Below are positions 10,614 to 20,074 of a stretch of DNA of 64,000 nt, piece after piece. The stretch lies in contig CALUNL010000004.1 of NCBI GenBank assembly GCA_944322005.1, positions 124,001 to 188,000 on the forward strand, read 5' to 3'. The stretch's first letter is position 1. Each line of letters opens with the position of its first letter. Under the pieces are notes generated by a model. It made no database searches, was not told where the DNA came from, and saw nothing but the letters and a program-made list of their open reading frames with translations. The position numbers and the translations under genes were made by a program. This DNA comes from an uncultured Alistipes sp. (GTDB taxonomy: Bacteria > Bacteroidota > Bacteroidia > Bacteroidales > Rikenellaceae).

Positions 10614-12467
10614 TTAGATACCCATCTGCTTCAAATATCCCTGCAAGGTCTCGAGGACGTTGCTCTTGACGCTGATGAAATTGTTGATTCCCTTCGCCTG
10701 AAGTTCCTCCATGCAGGCAGGAGCACCGGCTACGACAAGGATGGCCTTGTCGCCGAGCATCTCCTTCACCTTCGGAGCAACCTCCGCATAGTCGTCATCC
10801 GATGCGCATACGACAACGATCTCGGCCTTCGACTCGAGAGCGGCCTTCACGCCATCCTCAAGCGACTTGAAGAATGTGTTGTCGATAACACGGATTCCGG
10901 CGCACGCGAAGAAGTTGCACGAGAACTGTGCACGGGCACGGGCCATTGCGAGGCTTCCGCAAGTGAGCATGAATGCTTTCGGAGTCTTGCCGCTGCGGTC
11001 AACATGCAGACGCATCTTCTCGAACGCCATTGCGCCGCGATATGGAACGAGAACGTTACCCTCGGCCGGTTTGCGCTCAACAGCCTCCTCGGTTATGGCC
11101 TTGTCGGCAACCTCGGTAAAGTTAGGGAACTGGTTGGCGCCCAGAATCGACTGGCGGCGCGTAGCCACCGCCTTGTCCTTTGCGGCAGCCGAAGCCTTGA
11201 CGCGCTCAACGACGAAGCCCGACTTGAAGGCCTCGACGTATCCGCCCTTCTCCTCTACCTCGAGGAAGAGCTTCCATGCCTGCTCGGCAATGCTCTCGGT
11301 GAGGTTTTCGATATAGTATGAACCGCCTGCCGGGTCTACGACCTGGTCGAAGTGCGACTCGTGCTTGAGCAACAGGCTCTCGTTGCGGGCGATGCGGTAC
11401 GAGAACTCGGTCGGAGCCTCGTATGCATGGTCGAACGGCAGCACTTCGAGCGAGTGTACACCGGCGATTGCGGCGGACATGGCCTCGGTAGTGCCGCGGA
11501 GCATGTTCACATAAGGGTCATATACGGTCTGGTTCCATGCCGACGTACGTGCATGAGCGAACATCTTGCAGGAGCAGCCCTTTTCAGGCGAATAGGCCTT
11601 GACGATATTTGCCCAGAGCAGACGTGCCGCACGGAACTTGGCCATCTCCATGAAGTAGTTCGACGTAACGGCGAACGAGAAACGCATCTTGCGGGCAATC
11701 TCGTCGACGCTCAGTCCGGCATCCATCAGGCGTACGAGATATTCGTGTGCAACGGCGAGAGAGAAACCGAGCTCCTCGACGATGGTCGAACCCGAATCCG
11801 AGAACATATGTCCCGATACGGTTATCACACGTACATGCCTGTAATCTGCCGTAAGCTTCAGCAGTTCGGCTATTTTGCCGAAACACCTTTCGCCGCCACA
11901 GTTCTCGCACCAGTCACCCTTGACAGAGAGGTGCATAACCAGAGGGTCGATGCAGAAGTTCACTCGCAACTCATCCTTCTTCACGCCTTCACGCTCAGCC
12001 TTCGCGAGCACGAGCGGGGCGATGTGCGGAATCTTCTTGCCGCTGAAGGTCAGATCCACGGCCGGCATGACGATACCCTTCAGGAGGGCATCAAGGTCGG
12101 ACTCGGAAAACTCCTCGGAGAGGATTCTGAACTCAAGCGAGTCAACACCCGAGTCGAGCATCTCCAAAGCCAGAGTGTTGGCATCGGAAACAGACGAAAC
12201 CTCGATGGTCTGATGTGTGAGCCAGTTGTTGTCACCGCTCACGCCGCGCAGGTAAGGGAACTCACCGGCCTTGGAGCCAAGAGTCTTCAAACCCGCCAGG
12301 TTCTCAGCGCGGTAGTACGGACGCATGTTGAAACCTTCATTGGTGCGCCATACCAACTTGCGCTCGTAGTCGGCTCCTTTCAGGTCGACCGCTATCGCCG
12401 CTTCCCACTCCTCGGTCGAAACCGGAGGGAACTCGGCAAACAGCTTTTCACGATTGGTTTTTGCCAT
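10614..12467 (-). CDS. mutA: Methylmalonyl-CoA mutase, small subunit
   Basis: A 617-residue protein, the usual size of the non-catalytic partner that forms a heterodimer with MutB. It shows the same barrel architecture (EWEAAIAVDLKGADYERKLVWRTNEGF; HARTSAWNQTVYDPYVNMLRGTTEAMSA; DPAGGSYYIE) but the C-terminal cobalamin-domain region lacks the DxHxxG motif (it reads CASDDDYAEVAP), as is normal for MutA. It is the first gene of a mutA-mutB operon; the stop and the first possible mutB codon abut. Confidence 0.97.
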   Translation of the reverse strand: MAKTNREKLFAEFPPVSTEEWEAAIAVDLKGADYERKLVWRTNEGFNMRPYYRAENLAGLKTLGSKAGEFPYLRGVSGDNNWLTHQTIEVSSVSDANTLALEMLDSGVDSLEFRILSEEFSESDLDALLKGIVMPAVDLTFSGKKIPHIAPLVLAKAEREGVKKDELRVNFCIDPLVMHLSVKGDWCENCGGERCFGKIAELLKLTADYRHVRVITVSGHMFSDSGSTIVEELGFSLAVAHEYLVRLMDAGLSVDEIARKMRFSFAVTSNYFMEMAKFRAARLLWANIVKAYSPEKGCSCKMFAHARTSAWNQTVYDPYVNMLRGTTEAMSAAIAGVHSLEVLPFDHAYEAPTEFSYRIARNESLLLKHESHFDQVVDPAGGSYYIENLTESIAEQAWKLFLEVEEKGGYVEAFKSGFVVERVKASAAAKDKAVATRRQSILGANQFPNFTEVADKAITEEAVERKPAEGNVLVPYRGAMAFEKMRLHVDRSGKTPKAFMLTCGSLAMARARAQFSCNFFACAGIRVIDNTFFKSLEDGVKAALESKAEIVVVCASDDDYAEVAPKVKEMLGDKAILVVAGAPACMEELQAKGINNFISVKSNVLETLQGYLKQMGI

Positions 12468-12882
12468 AATATTTTTGATTAGTTTAGGGTTTCCTTAAAA
12501 AAGCGCATAAAGATAGTAATATTTTTCCGAAAGAAAGAATTAATTGTTATAAAAATAACAGAACGGACCGTATCCGAATAAAAACAACCCTCACAGACGC
12601 AAAAGGAAAAATGATCGTGCGGCATCCATTGCTGCAGATTCCGGCGCAGCTGAATCCGCAAGGCGGGTTTGTAAAGACAATCACCACAATTATCGATTTA
12701 AGATATATAAAAAACTTATTATCCATTTTTCTTGTCATTGTAATATTATTTATCGATATATACAATATTTTTTTACGCAAAAATCGGTATTTTTTATACA
12801 CACATCGGAACAAATGCAATATATTTGCATCGTAAAACATCCGAAACAACACAAGCTATAATTATTATAAAATAAAGGTCTC
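12468..12882. other. 415-base divergent intergenic region between mutA and glnN
   Basis: AT-rich spacer holding the two outward promoters. On the minus strand a near-match -7 element (TATCTTTA, 12508-12515) would serve mutA; the rightward promoter is listed separately. A 74-codon open frame at 12611-12835 is not convincing (AT-rich, no recognisable features). Nothing else is seen. Confidence 0.5.
12820..12827 (+). promoter_or_regulatory. -7 element of the glnN promoter
   Basis: A perfect TATATTTG lies 55 bases before the glnN start, giving a predicted transcription start near 12834. No TTTG is found at the -33 distance; only a T-run five bases further upstream. Confidence 0.5.
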
Positions 12883-15057
12883 ATGACACTTTTAAGATTC
12901 AAGATGCTCGAAACGGCAATGAGCCACACTCCGGTCGAGGTGGCGGCACCGAGCAACAACCCTTCCGACTACTTCGGAGAAAAGGTTTTCGGGCGCAAGC
13001 AGATGCGCAAATATCTCAACAAGCACACCTACGATGCCCTGATGGACACCATCGACAGCAAGACTCCTCTCACCCCAGACATTGCAGATGCCGTGGCTGC
13101 CGGCATGCGCCAGTGGGCGCTTGAGCACGGTGCGGACCACTACTGCCACTGGTTCCAGCCGCTGACGGGAGGCACAGCCGAGAAGCATGACTCCTTTGCC
13201 TCGCTGGACGGCTCGGGCGGAATACTCGAGGAGTTTTCAGGCAAAGTCCTCATACAGCAGGAACCTGACGCATCGTCGTTTCCGAACGGCGGCATCCGCA
13301 ATACGTTCGAGGCCCGCGGATACTCCGCATGGGACCCAACCTCGCCCGCATTCATCGTTGACACGACACTCTGCATTCCAACCGTATTCATCGCATATAC
13401 GGGAGAGGCGCTCGACTACAAGACACCTCTGCTGCGCTCCATATCGGCCGTCGACGAAGCCGCAACCGAGGTGTGCAAATACTTCGACCGCAACGTGGAA
13501 CGCGTATACTCATATCTCGGATGGGAGCAGGAGTACTTCCTGGTGGATGACGCCCTCTGGTCCGCCCGTCCCGACCTTGTACAGACGGGACGTACGCTCA
13601 TGGGCCACGAATCGGCAAAGAACCAGCAGCTCGAAGACCACTACTTCGGAGCCATTCCGTTGCGTGTACTGGCATTCATGAAGGACCTCGAATACGAATG
13701 TCTGAAACTCGGCATTCCGCTGAAGACGCGCCACAATGAGGTCGCTCCGAACCAGTTCGAGGTTGCGCCGATATTTGAGGAGGCCAACCTTGCGAACGAT
13801 CACAACCAGCTGCTGATGACCGTCATGGACAAGGTTTCGCGGCGTCACCACTTCCGCGTGCTGCTCCACGAAAAACCATTCAAGGGCATCAACGGCTCGG
13901 GCAAGCACAACAACTGGTCTTTGGGAACCGACACGGGCGTAAACCTGCTGAAACCTGGCAAGACAGCGTTCGAGAACCTGCAGTTCATCACATTCCTCGT
14001 CAACGTAATAGCCGCCGTACACCGCCACAACGGACTGCTCAAGGCCTCCGTCATGAGCGCTACGAACGAGCACCGCCTCGGAGCCAACGAGGCGCCGCCG
14101 GCAATAATATCCACATTCCTCGGAACGCAGGTATCGTCGGTACTCGACAAAATCGAGAATTCGCAAAGCGACGAAGACATACGCTTCGACGCAAAGAACA
14201 TATTCCGGATGAGCGGCCTCACGCAGATACCGACCCTGTTGCTCGACAACACCGACCGCAACCGCACGTCGCCGTTCGCCTTCACCGGAAACCGCTTCGA
14301 ATTCCGCGCCGTAGGATCATCAGACAATTGCGCCGACGCCATAATTGTCCTCAACACCGCGGTAGCGGAGCAGCTTGCCGACTTCAAGCGTGAAGTTGAC
14401 GCCCGCATCGAAGCGGGAGAGAAGAAGGAGAAGGCCATATACGAAGTTGTGCGCGAACTCATCAGGCGCCACAAGGCGATACATTTCGACGGTAACGGCT
14501 ATTCCGACGAATGGAAGGCGGAGGCGGCAAAACGCGGTCTCGACTGCGAAACATCCACCCCGCTGGTATTCGACCGCTATCTCGACGAAAGCACCGTCCG
14601 GATGTTCGAAAACACGGGCGTATACGGCAAGGTAGAGCTTGAGGCCCGCACCGAGATCAAGTGGGAGATGTACGTAAAGAAGATACAGATAGAGGCGCGC
14701 GTACTTGGCGACCTGGCAATGAACCATATAGTGCCGATTGCCTCGAAATACGAGTCGGTGCTTCTGGACAAGGCGTGGAAAATGTCGCAGCTGGGCATAA
14801 AGTCCGCGACCGACAGCGAACTCATCAAGACCATACAGGACCGCACGGCGACAATACAGACGCTGGTGCACGAAATGATAGAGTGCCGCAAGGTGGCCAA
14901 CCGCATCGAAGACATACGCGAGAAGGCCATCGCCTACCACGACACGGTAGCCGTATACTTCGGAAGGATACGCGAGCAGATAGACAAACTCGAAGAGGTT
15001 GTCGACGACCAGATATGGACGCTTCCGAAATACAGGGAGATACTTTTCATAAAGTAG
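12883..15057 (+). CDS. glnN: Type III glutamine synthetase
   Basis: A 724-residue enzyme, the size of GSIII (about 725), much larger than GSI/GSII. It makes glutamine from glutamate, ammonia and ATP and forms a double-ring dodecamer. Signature segments are FEARGYSAWDPTSPAF, WEQEYFLVDDALW, KTRHNEVAPNQFEVAPIFEE, HEKPFKGINGSGKHNNWSL and NRTSPFAFTGNRFEFRAVG, which carry the metal-binding glutamates and the ATP/glutamate pocket. The gene stands alone between its own promoter and a terminator. In Bacteroidales GSIII is the main ammonia-assimilating synthetase; regulation by nitrogen is known in relatives but is not shown here. Confidence 0.97.
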   Translation: MTLLRFKMLETAMSHTPVEVAAPSNNPSDYFGEKVFGRKQMRKYLNKHTYDALMDTIDSKTPLTPDIADAVAAGMRQWALEHGADHYCHWFQPLTGGTAEKHDSFASLDGSGGILEEFSGKVLIQQEPDASSFPNGGIRNTFEARGYSAWDPTSPAFIVDTTLCIPTVFIAYTGEALDYKTPLLRSISAVDEAATEVCKYFDRNVERVYSYLGWEQEYFLVDDALWSARPDLVQTGRTLMGHESAKNQQLEDHYFGAIPLRVLAFMKDLEYECLKLGIPLKTRHNEVAPNQFEVAPIFEEANLANDHNQLLMTVMDKVSRRHHFRVLLHEKPFKGINGSGKHNNWSLGTDTGVNLLKPGKTAFENLQFITFLVNVIAAVHRHNGLLKASVMSATNEHRLGANEAPPAIISTFLGTQVSSVLDKIENSQSDEDIRFDAKNIFRMSGLTQIPTLLLDNTDRNRTSPFAFTGNRFEFRAVGSSDNCADAIIVLNTAVAEQLADFKREVDARIEAGEKKEKAIYEVVRELIRRHKAIHFDGNGYSDEWKAEAAKRGLDCETSTPLVFDRYLDESTVRMFENTGVYGKVELEARTEIKWEMYVKKIQIEARVLGDLAMNHIVPIASKYESVLLDKAWKMSQLGIKSATDSELIKTIQDRTATIQTLVHEMIECRKVANRIEDIREKAIAYHDTVAVYFGRIREQIDKLEEVVDDQIWTLPKYREILFIK

Positions 15058-15078
15058 TCGTCCCGTTAATGCATTATG

Positions 15079-15107
15079 AAAACGGAGGGCAGTGCCCTCC
15101 GTTTTTT
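15079..15107 (+). terminator. glnN terminator
   Basis: Hairpin AACGGAGGGC-AGT-GCCCTCCGTT followed by a T-run, 21 bases after the stop. Confidence 0.9.
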
Positions 15108-15135
15108 CCGTCCTCATTCGATGCAGCCCGCATAC

Positions 15136-15169
15136 AAAAAAAACAGCCGTCCTAAAATCGGGCGGCTGT
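15136..15169 (-). terminator. Terminator of the leftward exported-protein gene
   Basis: Ten-pair stem ACAGCCGTCC / GGGCGGCTGT (one G-T pair) at 15143-15169; on the minus strand it is followed by eight T residues (15143-15136). Confidence 0.85.
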
Positions 15170-15190
15170 CATATTTCCGACAAGTCGATA

Positions 15191-16351
15191 CTACAACTGG
15201 TATCTTACGATGTTCGCACGGTGGCCAGCCTTGTCACCCGACTTGTTGTAGGTCGAGAAGGCGATGTAAATCTTGCCGTCGTGAACCTTTATGCCGCAGA
15301 TATCGGCATATCCGGTGGTAGTGAGGCCCAACAGGTTGAGCATATACTTGTCCGCAATGACGGAGATGCGGCGGCGTGGGAGAACCACGTTTCCGGCATG
15401 GTCGAATACGGTTATAAATGCATTCGACGGACCATTGGCATTATAATTTCCCTTGTTGTGGGCTCCTTCGACAAAATAGATATAGTCCTTGTCGGCATCA
15501 AAGCCACGGAAGTTGAAGTAGTTGATATCCTTCATCGGATTGCCCTTGTCCTTATCCGGTTTCGGAATCACGAAACTGCTCATCGGCTCGAGCGTGGTAA
15601 GGTCCTTGGCGCGGATCGTACGCGTTACGGTCTCCTCTTCTTCTCCTATCTCCTCACCCTTCCAGACGGTCTTGATCTTGACATCGGTATCTGGCAATGC
15701 GCGGGCCTCCGACAGGGAGTACACATAAACGGTAACGACACCGGCGCGCGACGTGGTTATCGCAAGTATGTCTTGCTCCACGTTCACGGCAGGATAGAGA
15801 TACCACTCGCCTCCAAGATAATAGGTCTCACCGGCATATCCGTCACCAACCTCTCCGTTCGGAGTGAACGGCACTCTCGAAAGGGTTCTGGTACGGGAAT
15901 AAGCACCGCTGGAAAGTTTGGTTCCGTTACTGCCTATCCATACGTAATCACCGTCGGCTGCATGCTCGACTGCGATATTGTTTCCCGAGCAGAAGTAACG
16001 CAGAACCATGCGCTCTCCGGAACGGCCGCGTCCACGTATTACATATACCTCCTGAAGCTTGGTCGAGCCCTGTTTCTTACCGGCAACCTTACCCGGCTGC
16101 GAGTACCACAGCGTGGCCTCGTTGTCGGCAACGTCGAATCCCTGGATGGCTCGGCTCGTAGTGAAGAGCTTAACTCCCTTGACCACGAACTGTTCCTCCT
16201 TAACCGGTTTCGTCATCGTGAGGACGGTCTGGAGACGCGGGTCAGTTACTTTCTGTTTCTGTTTTTTGGCTGCGAAAACCGGAGTCACATCCAACATACC
16301 TATTGCAGCGACGGCAACTGTCGCTTTCAATAAAAATCTGTAAGCGTTCAT
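15191..16351 (-). CDS. Exported protein of unknown function, beta-rich
   Basis: A 386-residue protein with a type I signal peptide (MNAYRFLLKATVAVAAIGML, cleavage after VFA). The mature part is almost all beta, with repeated short motifs of the kind seen in beta-propellers (TLWYSQPGK, NNIAVEHAADGDYVWIGSNG, WYLYPAVNVEQDILAITTS, DYIYFVEGAHNKGNYN, GYADICGIKVHDGKIYIAFS). It is not acylated, so it is periplasmic or secreted. I do not recognise a family; a six-bladed propeller or a helveticin-like fold are possibilities. It is monocistronic with its own near-consensus promoter and terminator. Confidence 0.7.
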   Translation of the reverse strand: MNAYRFLLKATVAVAAIGMLDVTPVFAAKKQKQKVTDPRLQTVLTMTKPVKEEQFVVKGVKLFTTSRAIQGFDVADNEATLWYSQPGKVAGKKQGSTKLQEVYVIRGRGRSGERMVLRYFCSGNNIAVEHAADGDYVWIGSNGTKLSSGAYSRTRTLSRVPFTPNGEVGDGYAGETYYLGGEWYLYPAVNVEQDILAITTSRAGVVTVYVYSLSEARALPDTDVKIKTVWKGEEIGEEEETVTRTIRAKDLTTLEPMSSFVIPKPDKDKGNPMKDINYFNFRGFDADKDYIYFVEGAHNKGNYNANGPSNAFITVFDHAGNVVLPRRRISVIADKYMLNLLGLTTTGYADICGIKVHDGKIYIAFSTYNKSGDKAGHRANIVRYQL

Positions 16352-16405
16352 TATATCAATATTGATTGTTAAATCACATTAAAGTGACTACATTCTTTAC
16401 CGATA

Positions 16406-16437
16406 CAAATATATAAATTTTATCACATTATCACAAA
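16406..16437 (-). promoter_or_regulatory. Consensus promoter for the leftward exported-protein gene
   Basis: On the minus strand TTTG (16437-16434), 20 bases, TATATTTG (16413-16406): a perfect match to the Bacteroidota vegetative promoter. The predicted start is near 16399, giving a leader of about 50 bases. Confidence 0.8.
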
Positions 16438-16524
16438 AATTCCATAAGCACAAGAAACTTGTTTTTTTCGAAGCAACAAAAACAAAAAAAGACAATCTAA
16501 TAGTAATATTTATAAAATATTTAC

Positions 16525-16532
16525 TACCTTTG
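16525..16532 (+). promoter_or_regulatory. -7 element of the 16.7-30.6 kb operon promoter
   Basis: A perfect TACCTTTG in the AT-rich gap, with a predicted start near 16539. The -33 side is a poor match, which suggests that an activator is needed. The leader would be about 150 bases (16539-16689) and contains no convincing gene; an in-frame GTG at 16546 is rejected as a start. Confidence 0.6.
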
Positions 16533-16689
16533 TGAAGAAGCGAAAGTGCCCACAGACGCGCTCTCAGCCAGCATCACACTACTGATCAGCTCGTTACGTC
16601 GACAGCCTTTCAGCGACGAAAGCAGACAAAACGAAACACCACACATATATAACACAAAAACTCAATTACTAATCAAAACTTTACCCCGA

Positions 16690-19600
16690 ATGAAGTTACT
16701 CTACCCAATCGGATCTCCGTTTAACGGGGCCAAATTGTCTGGGGGGGGGATTTTTAGGTTCTGTTTGTCATTAGTCGCGACTGTATGTTGCTGCCTGTTG
16801 ACACAAAATAGTGCCTATGCCCAGAAGCATACCGTCAGCGGTACAGTGCTTGACGGAAGCAGCAGCACCCCCACGCCACTTACAGGCGCGACAGTAACGG
16901 TAAAAGGTACCACGATCGGTACCAACACCGACCTTTACGGCAAGTATACGCTTTCCGTAAACTCACCGGAAGACATCCTCGAATTCCAGTTCATCGGCTA
17001 CACCACGCAGGAGGTACGCGTCGGAGCACAGACGCAAATCGACGTGGTGATGAAGGACGAGTCGCAACTCATCAGCGAAGTCGTCGTGACGGCGCTCGGC
17101 ATATCCCGAGAGGAGAAGAGCCTCGGATATGCCGTATCGAAAGTAAGCAACGAAGAGCTTACCAACGTCGAGACCGGCAACTGGCTCAACTCCCTGACGG
17201 GAAAGGTAGCCGGACTCAACCTCGACACCTCGTCGGCGGGCCCTGCAGGTTCGCTGCGCGTGACGCTGCGCGGAGAGAGCTCCCTCTCGCACGACAACAA
17301 CACGGCCCTCTTCGTGGTGGACGGCGTGCCAATCAACTCGAGTATGGACAGCAACTCCGAGACGACCTCATATGAGGACGGCGACGCCCCTATCGACTAC
17401 GGAAACGGCGCCGGCGACCTCAACGCCGAGGACATAGAGTCGGTATCGGTGCTCAAGGGTCCGGCCGCAACGGCCCTCTACGGTTCGCGTGCCGCCAACG
17501 GAGCAATCGTCATCACCACCAAGTCCGGAAAGAAACAGCGCGGACTCGGAATCACCTACAACACAAACGTCGTAATCGAGGAGGCAGGCTTCTGGCCCGA
17601 CTTCCAGGAGGAGTACGGTGCCGGAAACATCGGCCCGACTTCGGTAAGCAACGGTCACTGCGCCAACGGCATCACCCCGGACGAGTATTCGTTCTGGACC
17701 ATCACCGCCAACAAGACCGACACGGGAGAGAAGATCAACCGCTTCCACTCGCGCTACCAGTTCGGAGAGCGTATCGAGGGACAGATGCGCTACCTCTACT
17801 CTTCACGCAACTGGGAAGATGACACATACACGCGCAAACCTTATATAATAGAGGACTGGTACAAGGGATTCTTCCGCACGGGCGTAACCTGGACCAACTC
17901 GCTGGCAGTCGATGCCGGCGACGGCAAGGGACAGTCGATGCGCGTATCCATAAAGGACGTACGCAACAAGTGGATTGTGCCGAACACCGGCTACAACACG
18001 CAGAACATCAGTGTTTCGATGTCGAGCAAGCGCAACAAGTGGATACAGGCGCAGGCCAAGGTGACATACCTGCGCAAGAACAGCGACAATCTCCCGATTG
18101 CCGGTTACAGCAATGCGACGCCTCTGAAGTCGCTGATGTGGAAACCGGCATCGGTATCCGTGTCGGACATGTACGACGAGTGGGCATCCGGCCGCATCGA
18201 CCGCTACTTCGAAACGGGCGAGGGATACCTCATCGACAACACGCTGGACAACCCGTATGCAATCGCATACGAGCATCTGAACACGCAGAGCCGTGACCGA
18301 ATCTACGGAAACGTAAGCGTCACCGGATTCATCATCCCGAACGAGCTTTCGCTGATGCTCCGCTCCGGAATCGACTTCAACAACGACTTCCGCACCCAGC
18401 AGAAGCCTTACTACACGATGACCTACGCGCAGGGAATGTACCGCGAGCAGACAATCCGCAAAATCGAGATCAACAACGACTTCCTGCTCTCCTACAAGAA
18501 GAACTTCCGCAACGGCATTTCGCTCAACGCATCGTTCGGCGGCAACAACATGACGTACCGCTACCAGAACATCCTGCTGAAGGCCAACATGCTCGATGCG
18601 AAGAACGTATACATGCTCTCCAACGTCAAGGGACAGCTCTCGACGAAGTCCGTACGCCGCGAGAAGAGCATCAACTCCCTCTACGGCTTCGTATCGCTCG
18701 GATACCGCGACATGTTCTTCATCGACATCACCGGACGAAACGACTGGTCGAGTACGCTCGCCCCGGGAAACAACTCATATTTCTACCCTTCGGTCAGCGC
18801 CAGCGTGCTGCTGAGCGAGATTTTCCGTCTTCCGCAGAAAGTCGAGTGGATAAATCTCCTCAAGCTGCGTGCGTCATGGGCCAACGTGGGTAACGACACC
18901 GACCCGTACCAGCTGCTCGACACCTATACCATAAACTCGAATTTCTCCAACTCCTATGAGCTTACGGCAGCGCTCAAGAACTACAATCTCAAACCGGAGA
19001 ACGTCGAGAGCTGGGAGGTCGGACTCGAGGCGAAGCTCTTCCGCGGCATATGGTCGTTCGACGTGACATACTACGACTCGAAGACCACCAACCAGATCAT
19101 CTCCGTGCCGTCCGACTGGATTACCGGAGCATCGAGCAAGGTGATCAACGCCGGTGAGGTGCGCAACCACGGCGTCGAGATATCGACCAACATCCGTCCG
19201 GTGAACCGCAAGGACTGGAAGCTCAATATCGCACTCAACTGGTCGAAGAACTGGAACATGCTCGTTTCGCTTGCCGACGGCGTCGACGTATGGCAGCTCA
19301 ACAAGAACACCATCGGAAACCGCGTGCTCATATATGCATACCCCGGCACCGAGCTGGGGCGCATCTACGGAACCGGTTACGAGCGTGCACCGGAGGGGGC
19401 GTTCTACTACGACTCCACCGGACGCAAGGTCGACTGCTCCGGACAGGTCATAGTGGACCCTACGACCGGAAACCCGGTACTCGGAGAGAAGCTGCTCGAC
19501 CTCGGAAGCATCTACCCGGACTGGAAGGCCGGAATGACGCTCAACCTCAAATACAAGTCGATATCGCTCTCGATGGCCTTCGCGGCATCGGTCGGCGGAC

Positions 19601-20058
19601 GCGCCTACTCGCTCACCAACGCCATCTTCTCGTACATGGGAAAGAACAAGAACTCGCTCGAAGGGCGCTACGACGGTCTGGTACACGACGGCGTGAACCT
19701 CAACAGCGACGGAACCTACTCCAAGAACACCACCGTGACGACCGACATAGTGGACTACTACGGCGTGTACGTATGGCACCGCAACAACGTCGAGCAGAAC
19801 ACGTTCGACACCTCATACCTCAAGTTGAAGGAGTTGCGCATATCCTACTCGCTGCCGAAGAAGCTCTGCGCCGCATCGCGCGTGTTCCAGGGCGTAACCT
19901 TCGGATTCTTCATGACCAACGTGTTCTGCATCACGGAGTGGCCGCAGTTCGACCCTGAAGTGGCCGCACTCGCCGGTTCCTCGCTCTACCGAGGTGTGGA
20001 GACCGGAAGCTACCCGATGACGCGCACCTACGGATTCAACGTCAAACTTTCATTCTAA
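16690..20058 (+). CDS. SusC/RagA-family TonB-dependent outer-membrane receptor
   Basis: 1122 residues from the ATG at 16690; a GTG 48 codons upstream leaves a long non-signal extension and is rejected. The signal peptide is unusual: about 23 hydrophilic residues, then a hydrophobic core FCLSLVATVCCCLL and cleavage after AYA. Next come a carboxypeptidase-regulatory-like beta domain (about 45-125, HTVSGTVLDGSS...GATVTVKGTTIGT), the TonB plug (about 135-280, EVVVTALGISREEKSLGYA; LRGESSLSHDNNTALFVVDGVP; GPAATALYGSRAANGAIVITT) and the barrel ending in FNVKLSF. A run of nine G lies in codons 18-20. It heads an operon with SusD and surface lipoproteins. Confidence 0.96.
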   Translation: MKLLYPIGSPFNGAKLSGGGIFRFCLSLVATVCCCLLTQNSAYAQKHTVSGTVLDGSSSTPTPLTGATVTVKGTTIGTNTDLYGKYTLSVNSPEDILEFQFIGYTTQEVRVGAQTQIDVVMKDESQLISEVVVTALGISREEKSLGYAVSKVSNEELTNVETGNWLNSLTGKVAGLNLDTSSAGPAGSLRVTLRGESSLSHDNNTALFVVDGVPINSSMDSNSETTSYEDGDAPIDYGNGAGDLNAEDIESVSVLKGPAATALYGSRAANGAIVITTKSGKKQRGLGITYNTNVVIEEAGFWPDFQEEYGAGNIGPTSVSNGHCANGITPDEYSFWTITANKTDTGEKINRFHSRYQFGERIEGQMRYLYSSRNWEDDTYTRKPYIIEDWYKGFFRTGVTWTNSLAVDAGDGKGQSMRVSIKDVRNKWIVPNTGYNTQNISVSMSSKRNKWIQAQAKVTYLRKNSDNLPIAGYSNATPLKSLMWKPASVSVSDMYDEWASGRIDRYFETGEGYLIDNTLDNPYAIAYEHLNTQSRDRIYGNVSVTGFIIPNELSLMLRSGIDFNNDFRTQQKPYYTMTYAQGMYREQTIRKIEINNDFLLSYKKNFRNGISLNASFGGNNMTYRYQNILLKANMLDAKNVYMLSNVKGQLSTKSVRREKSINSLYGFVSLGYRDMFFIDITGRNDWSSTLAPGNNSYFYPSVSASVLLSEIFRLPQKVEWINLLKLRASWANVGNDTDPYQLLDTYTINSNFSNSYELTAALKNYNLKPENVESWEVGLEAKLFRGIWSFDVTYYDSKTTNQIISVPSDWITGASSKVINAGEVRNHGVEISTNIRPVNRKDWKLNIALNWSKNWNMLVSLADGVDVWQLNKNTIGNRVLIYAYPGTELGRIYGTGYERAPEGAFYYDSTGRKVDCSGQVIVDPTTGNPVLGEKLLDLGSIYPDWKAGMTLNLKYKSISLSMAFAASVGGRAYSLTNAIFSYMGKNKNSLEGRYDGLVHDGVNLNSDGTYSKNTTVTTDIVDYYGVYVWHRNNVEQNTFDTSYLKLKELRISYSLPKKLCAASRVFQGVTFGFFMTNVFCITEWPQFDPEVAALAGSSLYRGVETGSYPMTRTYGFNVKLSF
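16741..16749 (+). repeat. G9 mononucleotide tract inside the SusC coding sequence
   Basis: Nine consecutive G encode Gly-Gly-Gly between the hydrophilic start and the hydrophobic core of the signal peptide. It is the longest G homopolymer I see in the window. Gain or loss of one base would shift the frame before the signal core and abolish export. Confidence 0.9.
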
Positions 20059-20074
20059 ACAAGGAGACACGGCT

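Noticed and set aside
12611..12835. A 74-codon hydrophobic plus-strand frame before glnN
   Set aside because: It lies in AT-rich promoter DNA, reaches over the -7 element and shows no conserved feature; the hydrophobicity follows from base composition.
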